Source of the DNA: an uncultured Clostridia bacterium
Lineage (GTDB): Bacteria; Bacillota; Clostridia; Oscillospirales; Ruminococcaceae
Reading direction: 5' to 3'
Length of the DNA stretch: 14,737 nt
Assembly (NCBI GenBank): GCA_947385505.1
Contig: CANDLP010000016.1
Location: 1 to 14,737 of the forward strand
A program made the translations under genes and the position numbers. The notes under the pieces were generated by a model. That model had not been told where the DNA came from and made no database searches. It was given only the letters and a program-made list of their open reading frames with translations. Position 1 is the stretch's first letter; each line of letters starts with the position of its first letter. Of the stretch, positions 14,698-14,737 are shown piece by piece.

Positions 14698-14737
14698 CTA
14701 CATTTAAATTATACTTTGTGCGATTCTGTTTTATCAA

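Overview
The window looks like one whole assembled contig from an anaerobic, low-to-mid-GC Firmicute, probably a gut or rumen clostridium near the Oscillospiraceae/Ruminococcaceae. I infer this from AAAGGA-type ribosome sites, short gene spacing, a UxaC/UxaB/UxaA hexuronate set, a clostridial-style GH25 lysozyme and a DUF368 transporter. No rRNA or tRNA is present to fix the taxonomy. Bases 1-45 are not genomic: they carry the Illumina TruSeq read-1 adapter, so base 1 is a contig end.

Layout from left to right. 1-45 is adapter. 46-245 is a GC-rich, hairpin-rich dispersed repeat. 262-1976 is a translationally coupled minus-strand pair: an APH-fold kinase, then an AEC-family permease. 2159-4181 is a second minus-strand pair: a membrane-anchored metallophosphoesterase, then a DUF368/PopT polyprenyl-phosphate transporter with an unusual inserted beta-rich domain. 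4428-6881 is a minus-strand P-type ATPase homologue with nearly every hallmark catalytic motif altered. 6882-7461 is an AT-rich divergent intergenic region with direct and inverted repeats. 7462-8514 (+) is a GH25 lysozyme, and a bidirectional terminator separates it from the last block. 8599-14471 (minus) is a hexuronate operon transcribed uxaB, uxaA, GNAT acetyltransferase, SAM methyltransferase, uxaC. Its promoter carries inverted TTTACAG/CTGTAAA half-sites. 14585-14697 is a second copy of the left-end repeat.

How the genes work together. UxaC isomerises glucuronate and galacturonate to fructuronate and tagaturonate, UxaB reduces tagaturonate to altronate, and UxaA dehydrates altronate to 2-keto-3-deoxygluconate. 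The KDG kinase, KDPG aldolase and uptake system are not in this window. The PopT transporter (lipid-carrier recycling) and the metallophosphoesterase suggest an envelope-related operon.

Most worth pursuing are the P-type ATPase, which looks like an intact but catalytically dead pseudo-ATPase (Glu at the phosphorylated Asp; PEGLP, DPPR, GDGxND and the M6 ion site all replaced), and the PopT protein with a domain resembling a family-2 cellulose-binding module between its two inverted repeats. All family assignments rest on motif recognition by eye, not on database searches.
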